DNA of 64,000 nt from a virus. The position numbers and the translations under genes were made by a program. Positions within the stretch are counted from its first letter, which is position 1, and every line of letters begins with the position of its first letter. Positions 27,304-36,639 of the stretch are shown here, piece by piece. The DNA is taken from positions 1 to 64,000 of IMG/VR virus record IMGVR_UViG_3300042387_001265, one strand, 5' to 3'. The notes beneath the pieces are model-generated. The model was not told where the DNA came from, ran no database searches, and saw only the letters and a list, made by a program, of their open reading frames with translations.

Positions 27304-30300
27304 GTGAAAATAGACCAACTTACATCCGCAAACACTTTTGAAGAGTGGTTGTCAACAACTTCCGGATTAATTGCTGTTGCTAATAATCTTACCAACAATA
27401 CTTACGGTGGATTTTTAGCAAACTCTTCAATCTCAATTGAAGGTAATCAATCTTCAATTAATGTTCGAACACATGCGAACATTAATACACTGAGGGCAAA
27501 CACGGGCAATATTGCTAATTCTTATTTTGGAAAAAGCAATGCATCGGTTGAATTAGATTTAACCGTTGGAAGAAAACTAACAGCCAATACTCTTTACGCT
27601 GATACGATTTTTGTTTTTAACAATTTAGATGAAGCAATAAGTGTATATGATCAGGCAAATGCACAATTTATACATGCAAACTCTACTTTCGTTCAATCAA
27701 ATTCTGCATATAATCATACAAATTCATCCTTTAATCATGCAAACGCAGAATTTGTAAAATCTAACTCCGCATTTGTTCGTTCCAATTCTGCATTCATACA
27801 ATCTAATGCAGTTTATAATCACGCAAATAGCCAATTTATACAATCCAATGCTGCATATAATCATGTAAATTCTTCATTTAATCATGCCAATTCTAGTTTT
27901 ATTAAAGTTAATACGGCATTTGATTATACAAATTCACAGTTTATACAATCGAATGCTGCATTTGCTTTGAGTAATGCTGCATTTGTTCAAGCAAATGTAA
28001 CGTTTCCTCAAGCCAATTTATCATTTGCTGCTGCCAATTCTCAATTTGCATACGCAAATGTTGTATTAACACAATCGAATTCAGCATTCATTCGTGCTAA
28101 TAATTCATTAGATGCAAACAATGGCGGATTGGTAACTGCTACACCTGCATTTTCAACTTATTCATTGGTCTATACTCGATTTTTTGGCCAGTCTTATGGC
28201 GGTGGTGTTCTTGCACCTAATGGTGATGTGCATTTTGTACCTCTTCAAGCTGATATAGGACAAAAGATATCTGCTGCTGGTGTAGTATCAACATATTCGT
28301 TAGCTTATACAACATCTGCGGCTTCTGGTATTCATAATGGTGGTGTTCTAGCAACTAATGGAGACATTCACTTTGTTCCCAATAGTTCAAGAGTTGGACA
28401 AAAAATATCTTCTGCTGGTGTTGTATCGACTTACTCATTAGCATATACTACCACAAGTGCTTATGCAGGTGGTGTTCTAGCAACTAATGAAGAAATTTAC
28501 TTTGTTCCTAATTTTGCAAGAGTTGGACAAAAAATCTCTTCCGCTGGTGTAGTTTCAACTTATTCATTAGTATATACAACTTCTTCCGCTTATCAAGGTG
28601 GTGTTCTTGCACAAAATGGTGACATTCACTTTGTTCCTAATAGAGCAATAGTAGGACAAAAAATATCATCTAGCGGCGTTGTCACAACTTATTCTTTGGT
28701 ATATACCACTGTTTTAGGCGCTTATGCAGGTGGTGTTCTTGCACCCAATGGTGATATTCATTTTATTCCTCTTAGTGCTAGAGTAGGACAAAAAGTATCA
28801 TCTGCTGGTGTGGTATCTACTTATTCATTGCTGTATACGGTAACTAATGCTTATGTTGATGGTGTTCTTGCACCAAATGGAGATATACATTTTGTGCCTT
28901 TTAATGCTAACAGAGGACAAAAAATAACATCTGACGGTATTGTTTTAACGTATGCATTACCATCTATCGCTGCCAGTGGATTTTTTGGCGGAGTTTTAAA
29001 TACAAATAAAGAACTAATTCCAGTTCCATATTCCAGTAGTTTTGGATTAAAATTAGACTTATCAAAGACATATTCATATGATTTCGCTAATCTTACAATA
29101 AGATCGACTGAAGGTATAAAAACTGAAGTTGCTGCTGGACAAGATTCTATCATAATCAAAAATCCTATTGGTGGAACAGGAGCAAATACCGCAAATCTAA
29201 CACCAAACACATTGACTGCAAATGTGACTGTAACTATTCCAAATGAATCCTTTACAGTAGGTTTCAGAAATATACCAAAAGCAAATGCATTCGTTTACTC
29301 TGATATAGTTTCAACATATGCACTAGTATACACTAGTACAACTCCAGCAGTTTATTCTGGTGGTGTTCTTGATCCAAATGGTGATGTTCATTTTGTTGCG
29401 TTTAATGCGCCAGTTGGACAAAAAGTATCTACAGCCGGTGTGGTATCAACATATTCGTTAGTATATACAACTGGTGGGTCATATTCTGGTGGTGTTCTTG
29501 CACAGAATGGTGATATACATTTTGTTCCTTTTCTTGCCAATAGAGGACAAAAAGTATCATCGGCTGGTGTAGTATCCACTTATTCGTTGGTATACACAAC
29601 GAGTCGTGCATATGCTGGTGGCGTTCTTGCACCTAATGGTGATATTCATTTTGTTCCCCGTAGCGCAAACAGAGGACAAAAAATATCATCGGCTGGTGTA
29701 GTATCCACTTATTCGTTGGTATACACAACGAGTTTTGCATACTGGGGTGGTGTTCTTGCACCAAATGGCGACATCCATTTTATTCCTCAAGATGCAAATA
29801 GAGGGCAAAAAATATCCGCATCGGGTGTTGTGTCAACATATTCACTAGCATATACTACTTCGAGCGCATATTATGGTGGTGTTCTTGATTCAAATGGTGA
29901 CATACATTTTGCTCCATATAACGCAAATAGAGGACAAAAAGTTTCTGCTTCTGGTGTAGTATCCACTTATTCAATTTTATTTAACGTGCTGGAACAAAGT
30001 GCTTATAATGGTGGTGTTCTTGCACCGAATGGTGACATTCATTTTCTTCCTGGTGATGCTAATAGAATATTAAAAATATCATCTTCTGGAATAATATCCA
30101 CTTATGCAGTTGCCACACCTCTTGATTATAGTGGTGGTGTTCTTGCACCAAATGGTGAAGTTCATCTTGCTCCAGACGATGGTTTTCGTGGTCAAAAAAT
30201 AACATTATCAACCGAACACACGCTTGGTAGAGATGATTTAGGTAAACAAGTTAAATCTTCAACATTTGCAACAATAAACATTCCAGCAGCAACATTTACT

Positions 30301-30498
30301 GATGGTGATGTGATCACGATTGTAAATAACGGTAGAGGAAACGTTAATATTAATTGTGGAGCTATAACAACGTCATATATTGCGGGAATAAATACAGATG
30401 TATCTCGTGTTAAAATTGGTCCAAGAGGTATCGTAACAATCATGTTTACAGACATTGACAGTTGTGTTTTATCTGGAACAATAATAGAATTAGAGTAA
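27304..30498 (+). CDS. Tail fibre with heptad shaft and two predicted 7-bladed beta-propellers
   Basis: The 1064-residue product starts at a GTG two bases after the previous stop. The N-terminus (QLTSANTFEEWLSTTSGLIA, VELDLTVGRKL) is shared with the next gene. Residues about 115-275 are heptads ending in AFIRANNSLDANNGG. Residues 284-587 contain seven repeats of about 43 residues (GGVLAPNGDIHFVP ... GQKISSAGVVSTYSL). Next comes a linker module (EGIKTE, NVTVTIP, VGFRNIP) also found in the next gene, then seven more repeats (668-969), and a C-terminal beta domain (GRDDLGKQ ... VKIGPRGIVTIMF). A host-recognition fibre is likely; ligand unknown. The neighbouring gene has the same scaffold without the propellers. 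Confidence 0.75.
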   Translation: MKIDQLTSANTFEEWLSTTSGLIAVANNLTNNTYGGFLANSSISIEGNQSSINVRTHANINTLRANTGNIANSYFGKSNASVELDLTVGRKLTANTLYADTIFVFNNLDEAISVYDQANAQFIHANSTFVQSNSAYNHTNSSFNHANAEFVKSNSAFVRSNSAFIQSNAVYNHANSQFIQSNAAYNHVNSSFNHANSSFIKVNTAFDYTNSQFIQSNAAFALSNAAFVQANVTFPQANLSFAAANSQFAYANVVLTQSNSAFIRANNSLDANNGGLVTATPAFSTYSLVYTRFFGQSYGGGVLAPNGDVHFVPLQADIGQKISAAGVVSTYSLAYTTSAASGIHNGGVLATNGDIHFVPNSSRVGQKISSAGVVSTYSLAYTTTSAYAGGVLATNEEIYFVPNFARVGQKISSAGVVSTYSLVYTTSSAYQGGVLAQNGDIHFVPNRAIVGQKISSSGVVTTYSLVYTTVLGAYAGGVLAPNGDIHFIPLSARVGQKVSSAGVVSTYSLLYTVTNAYVDGVLAPNGDIHFVPFNANRGQKITSDGIVLTYALPSIAASGFFGGVLNTNKELIPVPYSSSFGLKLDLSKTYSYDFANLTIRSTEGIKTEVAAGQDSIIIKNPIGGTGANTANLTPNTLTANVTVTIPNESFTVGFRNIPKANAFVYSDIVSTYALVYTSTTPAVYSGGVLDPNGDVHFVAFNAPVGQKVSTAGVVSTYSLVYTTGGSYSGGVLAQNGDIHFVPFLANRGQKVSSAGVVSTYSLVYTTSRAYAGGVLAPNGDIHFVPRSANRGQKISSAGVVSTYSLVYTTSFAYWGGVLAPNGDIHFIPQDANRGQKISASGVVSTYSLAYTTSSAYYGGVLDSNGDIHFAPYNANRGQKVSASGVVSTYSILFNVLEQSAYNGGVLAPNGDIHFLPGDANRILKISSSGIISTYAVATPLDYSGGVLAPNGEVHLAPDDGFRGQKITLSTEHTLGRDDLGKQVKSSTFATINIPAATFTDGDVITIVNNGRGNVNINCGAITTSYIAGINTDVSRVKIGPRGIVTIMFTDIDSCVLSGTIIELE
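28153..29064 (+). repeat. Propeller block P1: seven ~43-residue repeats
   Basis: Seven copies of GGVL-x-NG-[DE]-[IV]-HF-[VI]-P ... GQK-[IV]-S ... STYSL. The block opens with a STYSLVY strand, and the seventh copy lacks one, the circular closure expected of a beta-propeller. It lies between the shaft end motif and the linker module. Confidence 0.75.
29305..30210 (+). repeat. Propeller block P2: seven ~43-residue repeats
   Basis: A second set of exactly seven repeats after the VGFRNIP module, again opening with STYALVY and lacking the final STYSL strand. One blade (around 29737-29843) is nearly identical in DNA to a blade of block P7. Confidence 0.75.
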
Positions 30499-30517
30499 TT
30501 ATTTTTAGAAAACAAAA

Positions 30518-31843
30518 ATGGCAATAAATCAACTATCAACTTCGAATACATTTACAGACTGGTTGCAAGCAACTTCTTCATTAATTGAAGTTGCCAACAG
30601 TCTTACAAGTAATGCTAGTGGCGGTCTTATTGCCAACTCTTCAATCTTCATTCAAGGTGAAGGTGCATCATTAAACGTTCGTACACTTGCGAATATTAAT
30701 ACTCTGCAAGCAAATACTGCAAACATTGGTAATACCAGATTTAGTGAGAGTAATGTAAATATTCAACTAGATTTAACTGTTGGAAGAAATTTATCGACAG
30801 TTAGTATTTACGCAAACGAGATTTATCAGAAGGGTGCAAATCTTCTACCGCTAATACAAAAGGTGCAACCCGCATATGATCACGCAAATGCTGGATTTAT
30901 TCATGCAAACTCTGGTTTTATAAAAACCAATTCTGCATATGATTCTGTAAATGCAGCATTTATACATGCCAATTCTGGTTTTATTCAAACTAATGCTGCG
31001 TTTGACCATGCTAATTCTGGTTTCATTCAAGCCAACTCAGCGTTTGTACATGCTAATTTTGGATTCACGCAAACCAACACAGCTTACACTCAAACAAATG
31101 CTGCTTTTATTACAGCAAACAGTGGATTTATTCAAACCAATGCAGCATTTGACCACGCTAATTCAGGATTTATTCAAGCTAACACTTCTTTTGCACGTAC
31201 TAATGCTGCATTCAATCATGCGAATTCAGGATTCATACAAGCAAACGCTGCATTTGATCATGCTAATTCTGGATTCATTCAAGCCAATGCAGCATTCAAT
31301 AGTGCAAATGCTGCATTTATTCGTGCCAATAACTCCTTAGATGCAAACAATGGTGGTATTGTTACTGGTAATGTTATCGTTAGATCATCTGTCGGTATAA
31401 AAGTAGAAAATGATATTTTACAAGATGCTATTATTCTAAAAGGCAGAAATGGTGGAACTAGTTCATATTCTGCAACACTTGTACCAGACACACTTACAAG
31501 TAACGTTACTGTTACGATTCCGGGTGAAAATTTCACTGTTGGTTTTAGAAACATACCATCGGCTGGAGATAAAACATTTTATACTTTACAAGTTTCTGAT
31601 GTTGGAAAATATATTAAAGTTGCTGGTACAATCACGATACCAAACAACACATTTTCAGAAAATGATGTTGTAACACTTTATAATAATACAAGCACTAGCA
31701 AAACAATAACATGTGATATAGCTGTAGCTTACATTGCAGCATTTGATACTGATGTTTCTAGTGTATCTCTTTCACCAAGAGGCATTGCAACAATTTTGTT
31801 TACAACTTCTAATAGTTGTGTGATTATGGGGAATGCTATATAA
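30518..31843 (+). CDS. Tail fibre paralogue with heptad shaft, no propeller
   Basis: The 441-residue product has the same N-terminal region as the previous gene (QLSTSNTFTDWLQATSSLIE; NIQLDLTVGRNL). It then has 22 uninterrupted heptads from AYDHANA to AFIRANN (30865-31345), the end motif SLDANNGG, the linker module (SSVGIKVE; LTSNVTVTIP; FTVGFRNIP), and a C-terminal domain (VGKYIKVAGTITIPNNTF ... LSPRGIATILF). The domains that flank the propellers in the 27304 protein are contiguous here, so it shows the scaffold without insertion. His recurs about every 14 residues in the shaft. It is probably a trimeric fibre. Its stop overlaps the next ATG (TAATG). Confidence 0.7.
   Translation: MAINQLSTSNTFTDWLQATSSLIEVANSLTSNASGGLIANSSIFIQGEGASLNVRTLANINTLQANTANIGNTRFSESNVNIQLDLTVGRNLSTVSIYANEIYQKGANLLPLIQKVQPAYDHANAGFIHANSGFIKTNSAYDSVNAAFIHANSGFIQTNAAFDHANSGFIQANSAFVHANFGFTQTNTAYTQTNAAFITANSGFIQTNAAFDHANSGFIQANTSFARTNAAFNHANSGFIQANAAFDHANSGFIQANAAFNSANAAFIRANNSLDANNGGIVTGNVIVRSSVGIKVENDILQDAIILKGRNGGTSSYSATLVPDTLTSNVTVTIPGENFTVGFRNIPSAGDKTFYTLQVSDVGKYIKVAGTITIPNNTFSENDVVTLYNNTSTSKTITCDIAVAYIAAFDTDVSSVSLSPRGIATILFTTSNSCVIMGNAI
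30865..31345 (+). repeat. 22-heptad fibre shaft array
   Basis: Twenty-two consecutive seven-residue units, mainly AFDHANS alternating with GFIQANA, run without a skip and finish with AFIRANN. At the DNA level the period is 21 bp. Confidence 0.85.
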
Positions 31844-34314
31844 TGGCAGTTATTTTTAGAAATAGAGTTTATGGTATTACTGACCAATACGCCACTCAAA
31901 ATACTTATTTTCAATTAACAGGTCCTGTTGGTCTTCCAACAGGACTAAGCTCTGGTCAAGCGTACTGGAGAATTGATGGTGCAGGAACAGGCTTTGGTCT
32001 TAGCAATGTTGCATCCGGAAATAGTATATATTATTCTATGAGTACGGGAACTGATTGGGAAGTTGGAAAAGGTAGACTGTATATTTCTGATTTTAGAGTT
32101 TACACTCAAAGGGCTTCATATACAATCAGTGATGCGTATTCGGATGGTGTTCTTGGAAATGATGGTTACATTCATTTTGTTCCATACAATGCGACTGTTG
32201 GACAAAAGATATCCGACGCTGGTGTAGTGTCAACCTATTCATTAATTTACACCACTGCTGGTGCTTATGTTGGTGGTGTTCTTGGTGATGATGGTCATGT
32301 TTATTTTGTTCCCCACAATGCAAGAGTTGGACAAAAAGTAGATTTCAATGGTACTGTATCAACCTATTCATTAGTATATACAACGGCTGGAGCGTATGCC
32401 GGCGGCGTTCTGGATCCATTTCAACAAGATCATATTCATTTTGTTCCACACAATGCTAATAGGGGACAACGAGTTGGCCAAGGAACAGATTATGGTTTAG
32501 TTTCAACTTATTCATTACCCTATACAACAGCTGGTGCATATTGGGGTGGATTTCAAGGTCCATTTGCTGCAAACTTTGTTAATTATAATGCAAACCGAGG
32601 AATGAAAGTAGAGGCTAATACTGATCCCGAAACAACAACATCAGCGCCTCCAGTAATTACAACATATACATTACCCTATACCGCTGCTGGTGCTTATCGA
32701 GGCGCTGTTTTAGATTATTTAGGTAATGCTCATTATGTTCCATACAATGCGAATAGGGGTACTTATAATCAAGACGGAGTAGTTGAAAATATTGTAACGA
32801 CATATTCACTTGCATATACAACAACGGGTGCATATTCTGGTGGTGTTTTAGACGACCTAGGTCGTCCACAAATTTTGCCTGATGGTTCTGAAGACAGTGG
32901 TCCCAGTATTCATTTTGTTCCACATAATGCAAGAGTCGGTCAGAAAATATTTCAACAATCAACTTTTGATTCAACCTTCAGTGGCATGGTAACAACATAT
33001 GCTTTACCTTACACAACTACCGGAGCATATGAGGGTGGTGTAATTGAGGTGTTTTCAAAAAATATTTACTTTGTTCCACGTAATGCCAATCAAATACAAA
33101 AATTATCTTACAATACAATAACTAGAGACACAGTATATTCTTCATCAAATAATAATAATCCCGTTGATTTTGATTTTACTCCGAGCATATACGAAGGTCC
33201 TTACGTTGTTTATCCAAATGCTGTTGCCGTTGGTGGTGTTCCATCGGGGGATAACAATGAAATTGGACCGGATTTATCTGGTTGGAGAGCATTTCGTGGT
33301 TTGTTAGAACAAGGCGTTCTGGGCGGTAATGTATTTAATAATCGTGGAGTTGGTGGAATTGTATCGACATATTCTTTGGGTTATACGCTTACTAATTCTT
33401 ATCGTGGTGGTGTTCTTGCACCAAACGGAGACATTCACTTTGTTCCTTATCTGGCTAATAGAGGACAAAAAATCTCTTCATCTGGTGTCGTATCAACATA
33501 TTCATTAGTTTATACTTCCGACGCTTATCTGGGTGGTGTTCTTGCACCAAATGGTGATATACATTTTATTCCTCATAGTGCTAGAGTAGGACAAAAAATT
33601 AATATAAACGGTGTTGTATCCACATATTCATTACTATATACAACGCTCACTTCTTATGGTGGTGGTGTTCTTGCACCAAATGGAGACGTACACTTTATTC
33701 CTTATAGTGCCGAAAGAGGACAAAAAGTCTCTGCTGCTGGCGTTGTGTCAACATATTCATTAGTTTATACCGGTCCTGCCGTTTATGGTGGTGGTGTTCT
33801 TGCGCCTAATGGCGATATACATTTTGTACCGTTACAGGGTAACAGAGGACAAAAAATATCTGCTGCTGGCGTAGTGTCAACATATTCATTGATATATACG
33901 AATTCCGGTGGTTCTTATTGGAGTGGTGTTGTTGCACCAAATGGTGATATACATTTTATTCCTGCCAATGCTGTTGTAGGACAAAAAATATCTATTAATG
34001 GTACCGTTTCAACATATTCGTTAGTGTATACTGCAACTCTTGCTCATGCTGGTGGTGTTCTTGCGCCAAATGGTGATATTCATTTTGTTCCTTGGTGGGG
34101 AAATCGAGGACAAAAAATATCTGCTGCTGGTGTAGTGTCAACATATCCATTGATACATACAAATGCCACTGGTTCTCATTTTGGTGGTATTCTCAGACCT
34201 AATGGTGACATACATTTTGTACCTACAAATGCTGTTGGTCAAATGATTTCAACACTTCCTAGTACACCATTACCTATGAATGCATGTCTCAGTCCATTTT
34301 TAAACAAACTTTAA
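31843..34314 (+). CDS. Tail fibre/receptor protein with two predicted 7-bladed beta-propellers (P3, P4)
   Basis: About 823 residues from the ATG that overlaps the preceding stop; an in-frame start at 31816 lies inside the previous gene and is less likely. The N-terminal 85 residues form a module ending in SIYYSMSTGTDWEVGKGRL, a common phage fibre motif. Seven repeats follow (90-422). These are the most diverged of the set, some with loop insertions of up to 20 residues. A linker has TRDTVYSSSNNNN and SGWRAFRGLLEQGV. Seven regular repeats (506-803) follow, then the tail ACLSPFLNKL. The first propeller interrupts the usual WEVG/SSNN fibre module. A receptor-binding role is inferred. Confidence 0.7.
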   Translation: MAVIFRNRVYGITDQYATQNTYFQLTGPVGLPTGLSSGQAYWRIDGAGTGFGLSNVASGNSIYYSMSTGTDWEVGKGRLYISDFRVYTQRASYTISDAYSDGVLGNDGYIHFVPYNATVGQKISDAGVVSTYSLIYTTAGAYVGGVLGDDGHVYFVPHNARVGQKVDFNGTVSTYSLVYTTAGAYAGGVLDPFQQDHIHFVPHNANRGQRVGQGTDYGLVSTYSLPYTTAGAYWGGFQGPFAANFVNYNANRGMKVEANTDPETTTSAPPVITTYTLPYTAAGAYRGAVLDYLGNAHYVPYNANRGTYNQDGVVENIVTTYSLAYTTTGAYSGGVLDDLGRPQILPDGSEDSGPSIHFVPHNARVGQKIFQQSTFDSTFSGMVTTYALPYTTTGAYEGGVIEVFSKNIYFVPRNANQIQKLSYNTITRDTVYSSSNNNNPVDFDFTPSIYEGPYVVYPNAVAVGGVPSGDNNEIGPDLSGWRAFRGLLEQGVLGGNVFNNRGVGGIVSTYSLGYTLTNSYRGGVLAPNGDIHFVPYLANRGQKISSSGVVSTYSLVYTSDAYLGGVLAPNGDIHFIPHSARVGQKININGVVSTYSLLYTTLTSYGGGVLAPNGDVHFIPYSAERGQKVSAAGVVSTYSLVYTGPAVYGGGVLAPNGDIHFVPLQGNRGQKISAAGVVSTYSLIYTNSGGSYWSGVVAPNGDIHFIPANAVVGQKISINGTVSTYSLVYTATLAHAGGVLAPNGDIHFVPWWGNRGQKISAAGVVSTYPLIHTNATGSHFGGILRPNGDIHFVPTNAVGQMISTLPSTPLPMNACLSPFLNKL
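32110..33108 (+). repeat. Propeller block P3: seven diverged repeats
   Basis: Seven GGVL-type units with a conserved YTTAGAY turn. Blades 4-6 have unusual loops (for example TDPETTTSAPP and GSEDSGPS). It is inserted between WEVGKGR and TRDTVYSSSNN. Confidence 0.7.
33358..34251 (+). repeat. Propeller block P4: seven repeats, C-terminal
   Basis: Seven GGVLAPNGDIHFVP-type units beginning with IVSTYSLGY. It ends without a STYSL strand and is followed by the short tail SPFLNKL shared with P6 and P7 proteins. Confidence 0.75.
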
Positions 34315-34323
34315 AGAAAAAAT

Positions 34324-36636
34324 ATGGCTTTTGTTGCTTTAGATAGAGCGAACGTAACATCGAATACGACTGGAACTGGTACCATATTATTTGGACCTAC
34401 TGTTTCGGGATATACTGATTTTTCAGATGTTGGAAATAATAATCAAACTTATTATGCAATTACTGATGCATCAAATTTTGAGATAGGTGTTGGTACAGTA
34501 AAAACGCAGATTCCGTCAACATATTCTCTATTATATACAAGTAATAATGCATATTACGGTGGTGTACTCGCACAAAATGGTGACATACATTTTGTTCCTT
34601 CATTTGCCGAAGTTGGACAAAAGATATCTGCTTCTGGTGTAGTTTCAACATACTCATTGATATACACACAAAATACTGATAATGGAGCACATATTGGTGG
34701 TGTTCTTGCAACAAATGGAGATATTCACTTTGTTCCTAGCGGCAGTCCGGTTGGACAAAAAGTGTCTTCGTTAGGCGTAGTATCAACATATTCGTTGATA
34801 TACACTACAGCATTTGCTTATCATGGTGGTGTTTTAGATTTAAATGGAGATATTCATTTTATACCAAGAGATGCACCCGTTGGACAAAAAATATCCTCGG
34901 CTGGTGTCGTGTCAACATATTCATTGGTATATACCAGATCGGATGCATACGCCGGTGGTGTTTTAGATTTAAATGGAGATATACATTTTGTTCCCAATGA
35001 ATCTGAAATTGGTCAAAAAATTTCAACAACTTCGGGTGTCGTATCAACATATTCATTAGTATATACTACTTCTGATGCATATCAAAGTGGTGTTCTTGCA
35101 TCCAATGGCGATGTTTATTTCATTCCGGAAAATGCTTCGGTTGGACAGAAAATATCTAAAACTGGTGTTGTGTCAACTTATTCGTTAATATACACCAACA
35201 CTTTGGCATATCACGCTGGCGGAGTTCTTGCTCCCAATGGAGATATACATTTTGTTCCATATCGTTCACCCGTTGGACAAAAAATTTCAACGACCACTGG
35301 CATTGTTTCAACATATTCACTAGCTTACACCACATCGACTTCTTATTTTGGTGGTGTTTTGGATGCAAATAATAACATACAATTCGTTCCATTTGATGCA
35401 ACAGTTGGACAAAAAATAACAACACCTCGAATGGAAAGAGACTTTGTACTTGCATCAAGTAACAATGATAATAAAGTAAATTTCTCTGCTGGCACGAAAA
35501 GTGTTTATATTCCACAGCCATCAACACTAGTGCAAGGTTCCGCTGCTACGGCAGATGATTCTTCAATTGATTCGAGTTTAAATGCGTGGAAAGGACTTCA
35601 AAGAAGTTTGATGAAAAGCATTACAGCTGGAACGACATTCAAGAATCCTATTCCATCAACATATTCATTGACATATACTTTTGAAAACGCATACAGTGGC
35701 GGTGTTCTTGCAGTTAATGGTGACATCCACTTTGTACCATATAATGTAAATATTGGACAAAAATTATCTCCAACTGGTATTAGTTCTACTTATTCTGTTA
35801 TAGCTTATGGAGGTTATTGGGGCGGTGTTCTTGCGCCTAATGGCGATATACATTTCGTACCTAACGATGCAACTGTTGGACAAAAGATATCTGCTTCTGG
35901 TGTTGTGTCAACATATTCATTAGTGTATCAAAGAGGTGAGGCGTTTGTTGGTGGTGTTGTTGCACCAAATGGAGATATACATTTCGTGCCTTGGGCTTCA
36001 AGAATAGGCCAAAAAGTATCTACCACTGGTGTAGTTTCGACATACTCATTGGTAAATACTGGAACCCTTGCTTATTATGAAGGTGGTGTTCTTGCACCAA
36101 ATGGTGAAGTACACTTTGTTCCTTTTCTTACTCCTGTTGGACAAAAAATATCAGCATCAGGTGTTGTGTCTACATATTCATTAGCATATACTACTACTGA
36201 AGCCTACGCTGGTGGAGTCATTGCACCCAATGGAGACATACATTTTGTTCCTTATGATGCAAGAGTTGGACAAAAAGTCTCTATTGATGGTGTGGTTTCG
36301 ACATATTCATTAGCATACACTCGTAACAATGCATACGCTGGAGGTGTTCTTGCACCAAATGGTGAAATTCATTTTGTTCCATTTTGGGCAGCTCGTGATG
36401 ATTTGGGTGTGGGAATTGGTCAAAAAATATCTTTAAATGGCGTTGCATCTACATATCCAGTTACACCAATTTCTATGGGCGCAAATCAAGGACCATATTC
36501 TTTTGGTGTTTTAGATTTTGATGGTAATATTCATTTTATTCCAGTAGGACAAAACGGCGTATCACAAAAAATATACACATTATCTAAACCCCTAGATAGT
36601 GAAATAGCACTCGGTTCATTCTTAAATAAGTTATAA
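34324..36636 (+). CDS. Tail fibre/receptor protein with two predicted 7-bladed beta-propellers (P5, P6)
   Basis: The 770-residue product begins with the same N-terminal module as its neighbours (ALDRANVTSNTTGTGTILFG ... YYAITDASNFEIGVGT). Residues 65-367 hold seven repeats. Residues 368-443 are the second half of the fibre module (ERDFVLASSNNDNKVNFSAG; AWKGLQRSLMK). Residues 445-754 hold seven more repeats, and the tail is LGSFLNKL. The sentence of the common fibre module (xEVGxGT ... SSNxxxxVNFSAGTK) is thus split by a whole propeller. The second set includes one blade with a seven-residue loop insertion. It is tightly packed with its neighbours (9 and 3 bases). Confidence 0.72.
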   Translation: MAFVALDRANVTSNTTGTGTILFGPTVSGYTDFSDVGNNNQTYYAITDASNFEIGVGTVKTQIPSTYSLLYTSNNAYYGGVLAQNGDIHFVPSFAEVGQKISASGVVSTYSLIYTQNTDNGAHIGGVLATNGDIHFVPSGSPVGQKVSSLGVVSTYSLIYTTAFAYHGGVLDLNGDIHFIPRDAPVGQKISSAGVVSTYSLVYTRSDAYAGGVLDLNGDIHFVPNESEIGQKISTTSGVVSTYSLVYTTSDAYQSGVLASNGDVYFIPENASVGQKISKTGVVSTYSLIYTNTLAYHAGGVLAPNGDIHFVPYRSPVGQKISTTTGIVSTYSLAYTTSTSYFGGVLDANNNIQFVPFDATVGQKITTPRMERDFVLASSNNDNKVNFSAGTKSVYIPQPSTLVQGSAATADDSSIDSSLNAWKGLQRSLMKSITAGTTFKNPIPSTYSLTYTFENAYSGGVLAVNGDIHFVPYNVNIGQKLSPTGISSTYSVIAYGGYWGGVLAPNGDIHFVPNDATVGQKISASGVVSTYSLVYQRGEAFVGGVVAPNGDIHFVPWASRIGQKVSTTGVVSTYSLVNTGTLAYYEGGVLAPNGEVHFVPFLTPVGQKISASGVVSTYSLAYTTTEAYAGGVIAPNGDIHFVPYDARVGQKVSIDGVVSTYSLAYTRNNAYAGGVLAPNGEIHFVPFWAARDDLGVGIGQKISLNGVASTYPVTPISMGANQGPYSFGVLDFDGNIHFIPVGQNGVSQKIYTLSKPLDSEIALGSFLNKL
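34516..35424 (+). repeat. Propeller block P5: seven repeats
   Basis: Seven units from STYSLLYT to GQKITT, inserted in the middle of the N-terminal fibre module. Confidence 0.75.
35656..36585 (+). repeat. Propeller block P6: seven repeats
   Basis: Seven units from STYSLTYT to SQKIYTLS. The sixth has a loop insertion (ARDDLGVGIG) and the seventh is degenerate (SFGVLDFDGNIHFIP). Confidence 0.75.
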
Positions 36637-36639
36637 CAT

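Noticed and set aside
31816-31842. Upstream start of the propeller fibre gene (MCDYGECYI)
   Set aside because: It overlaps the coding end of the previous fibre, while the ATG at 31843 begins a family-typical N-terminus.
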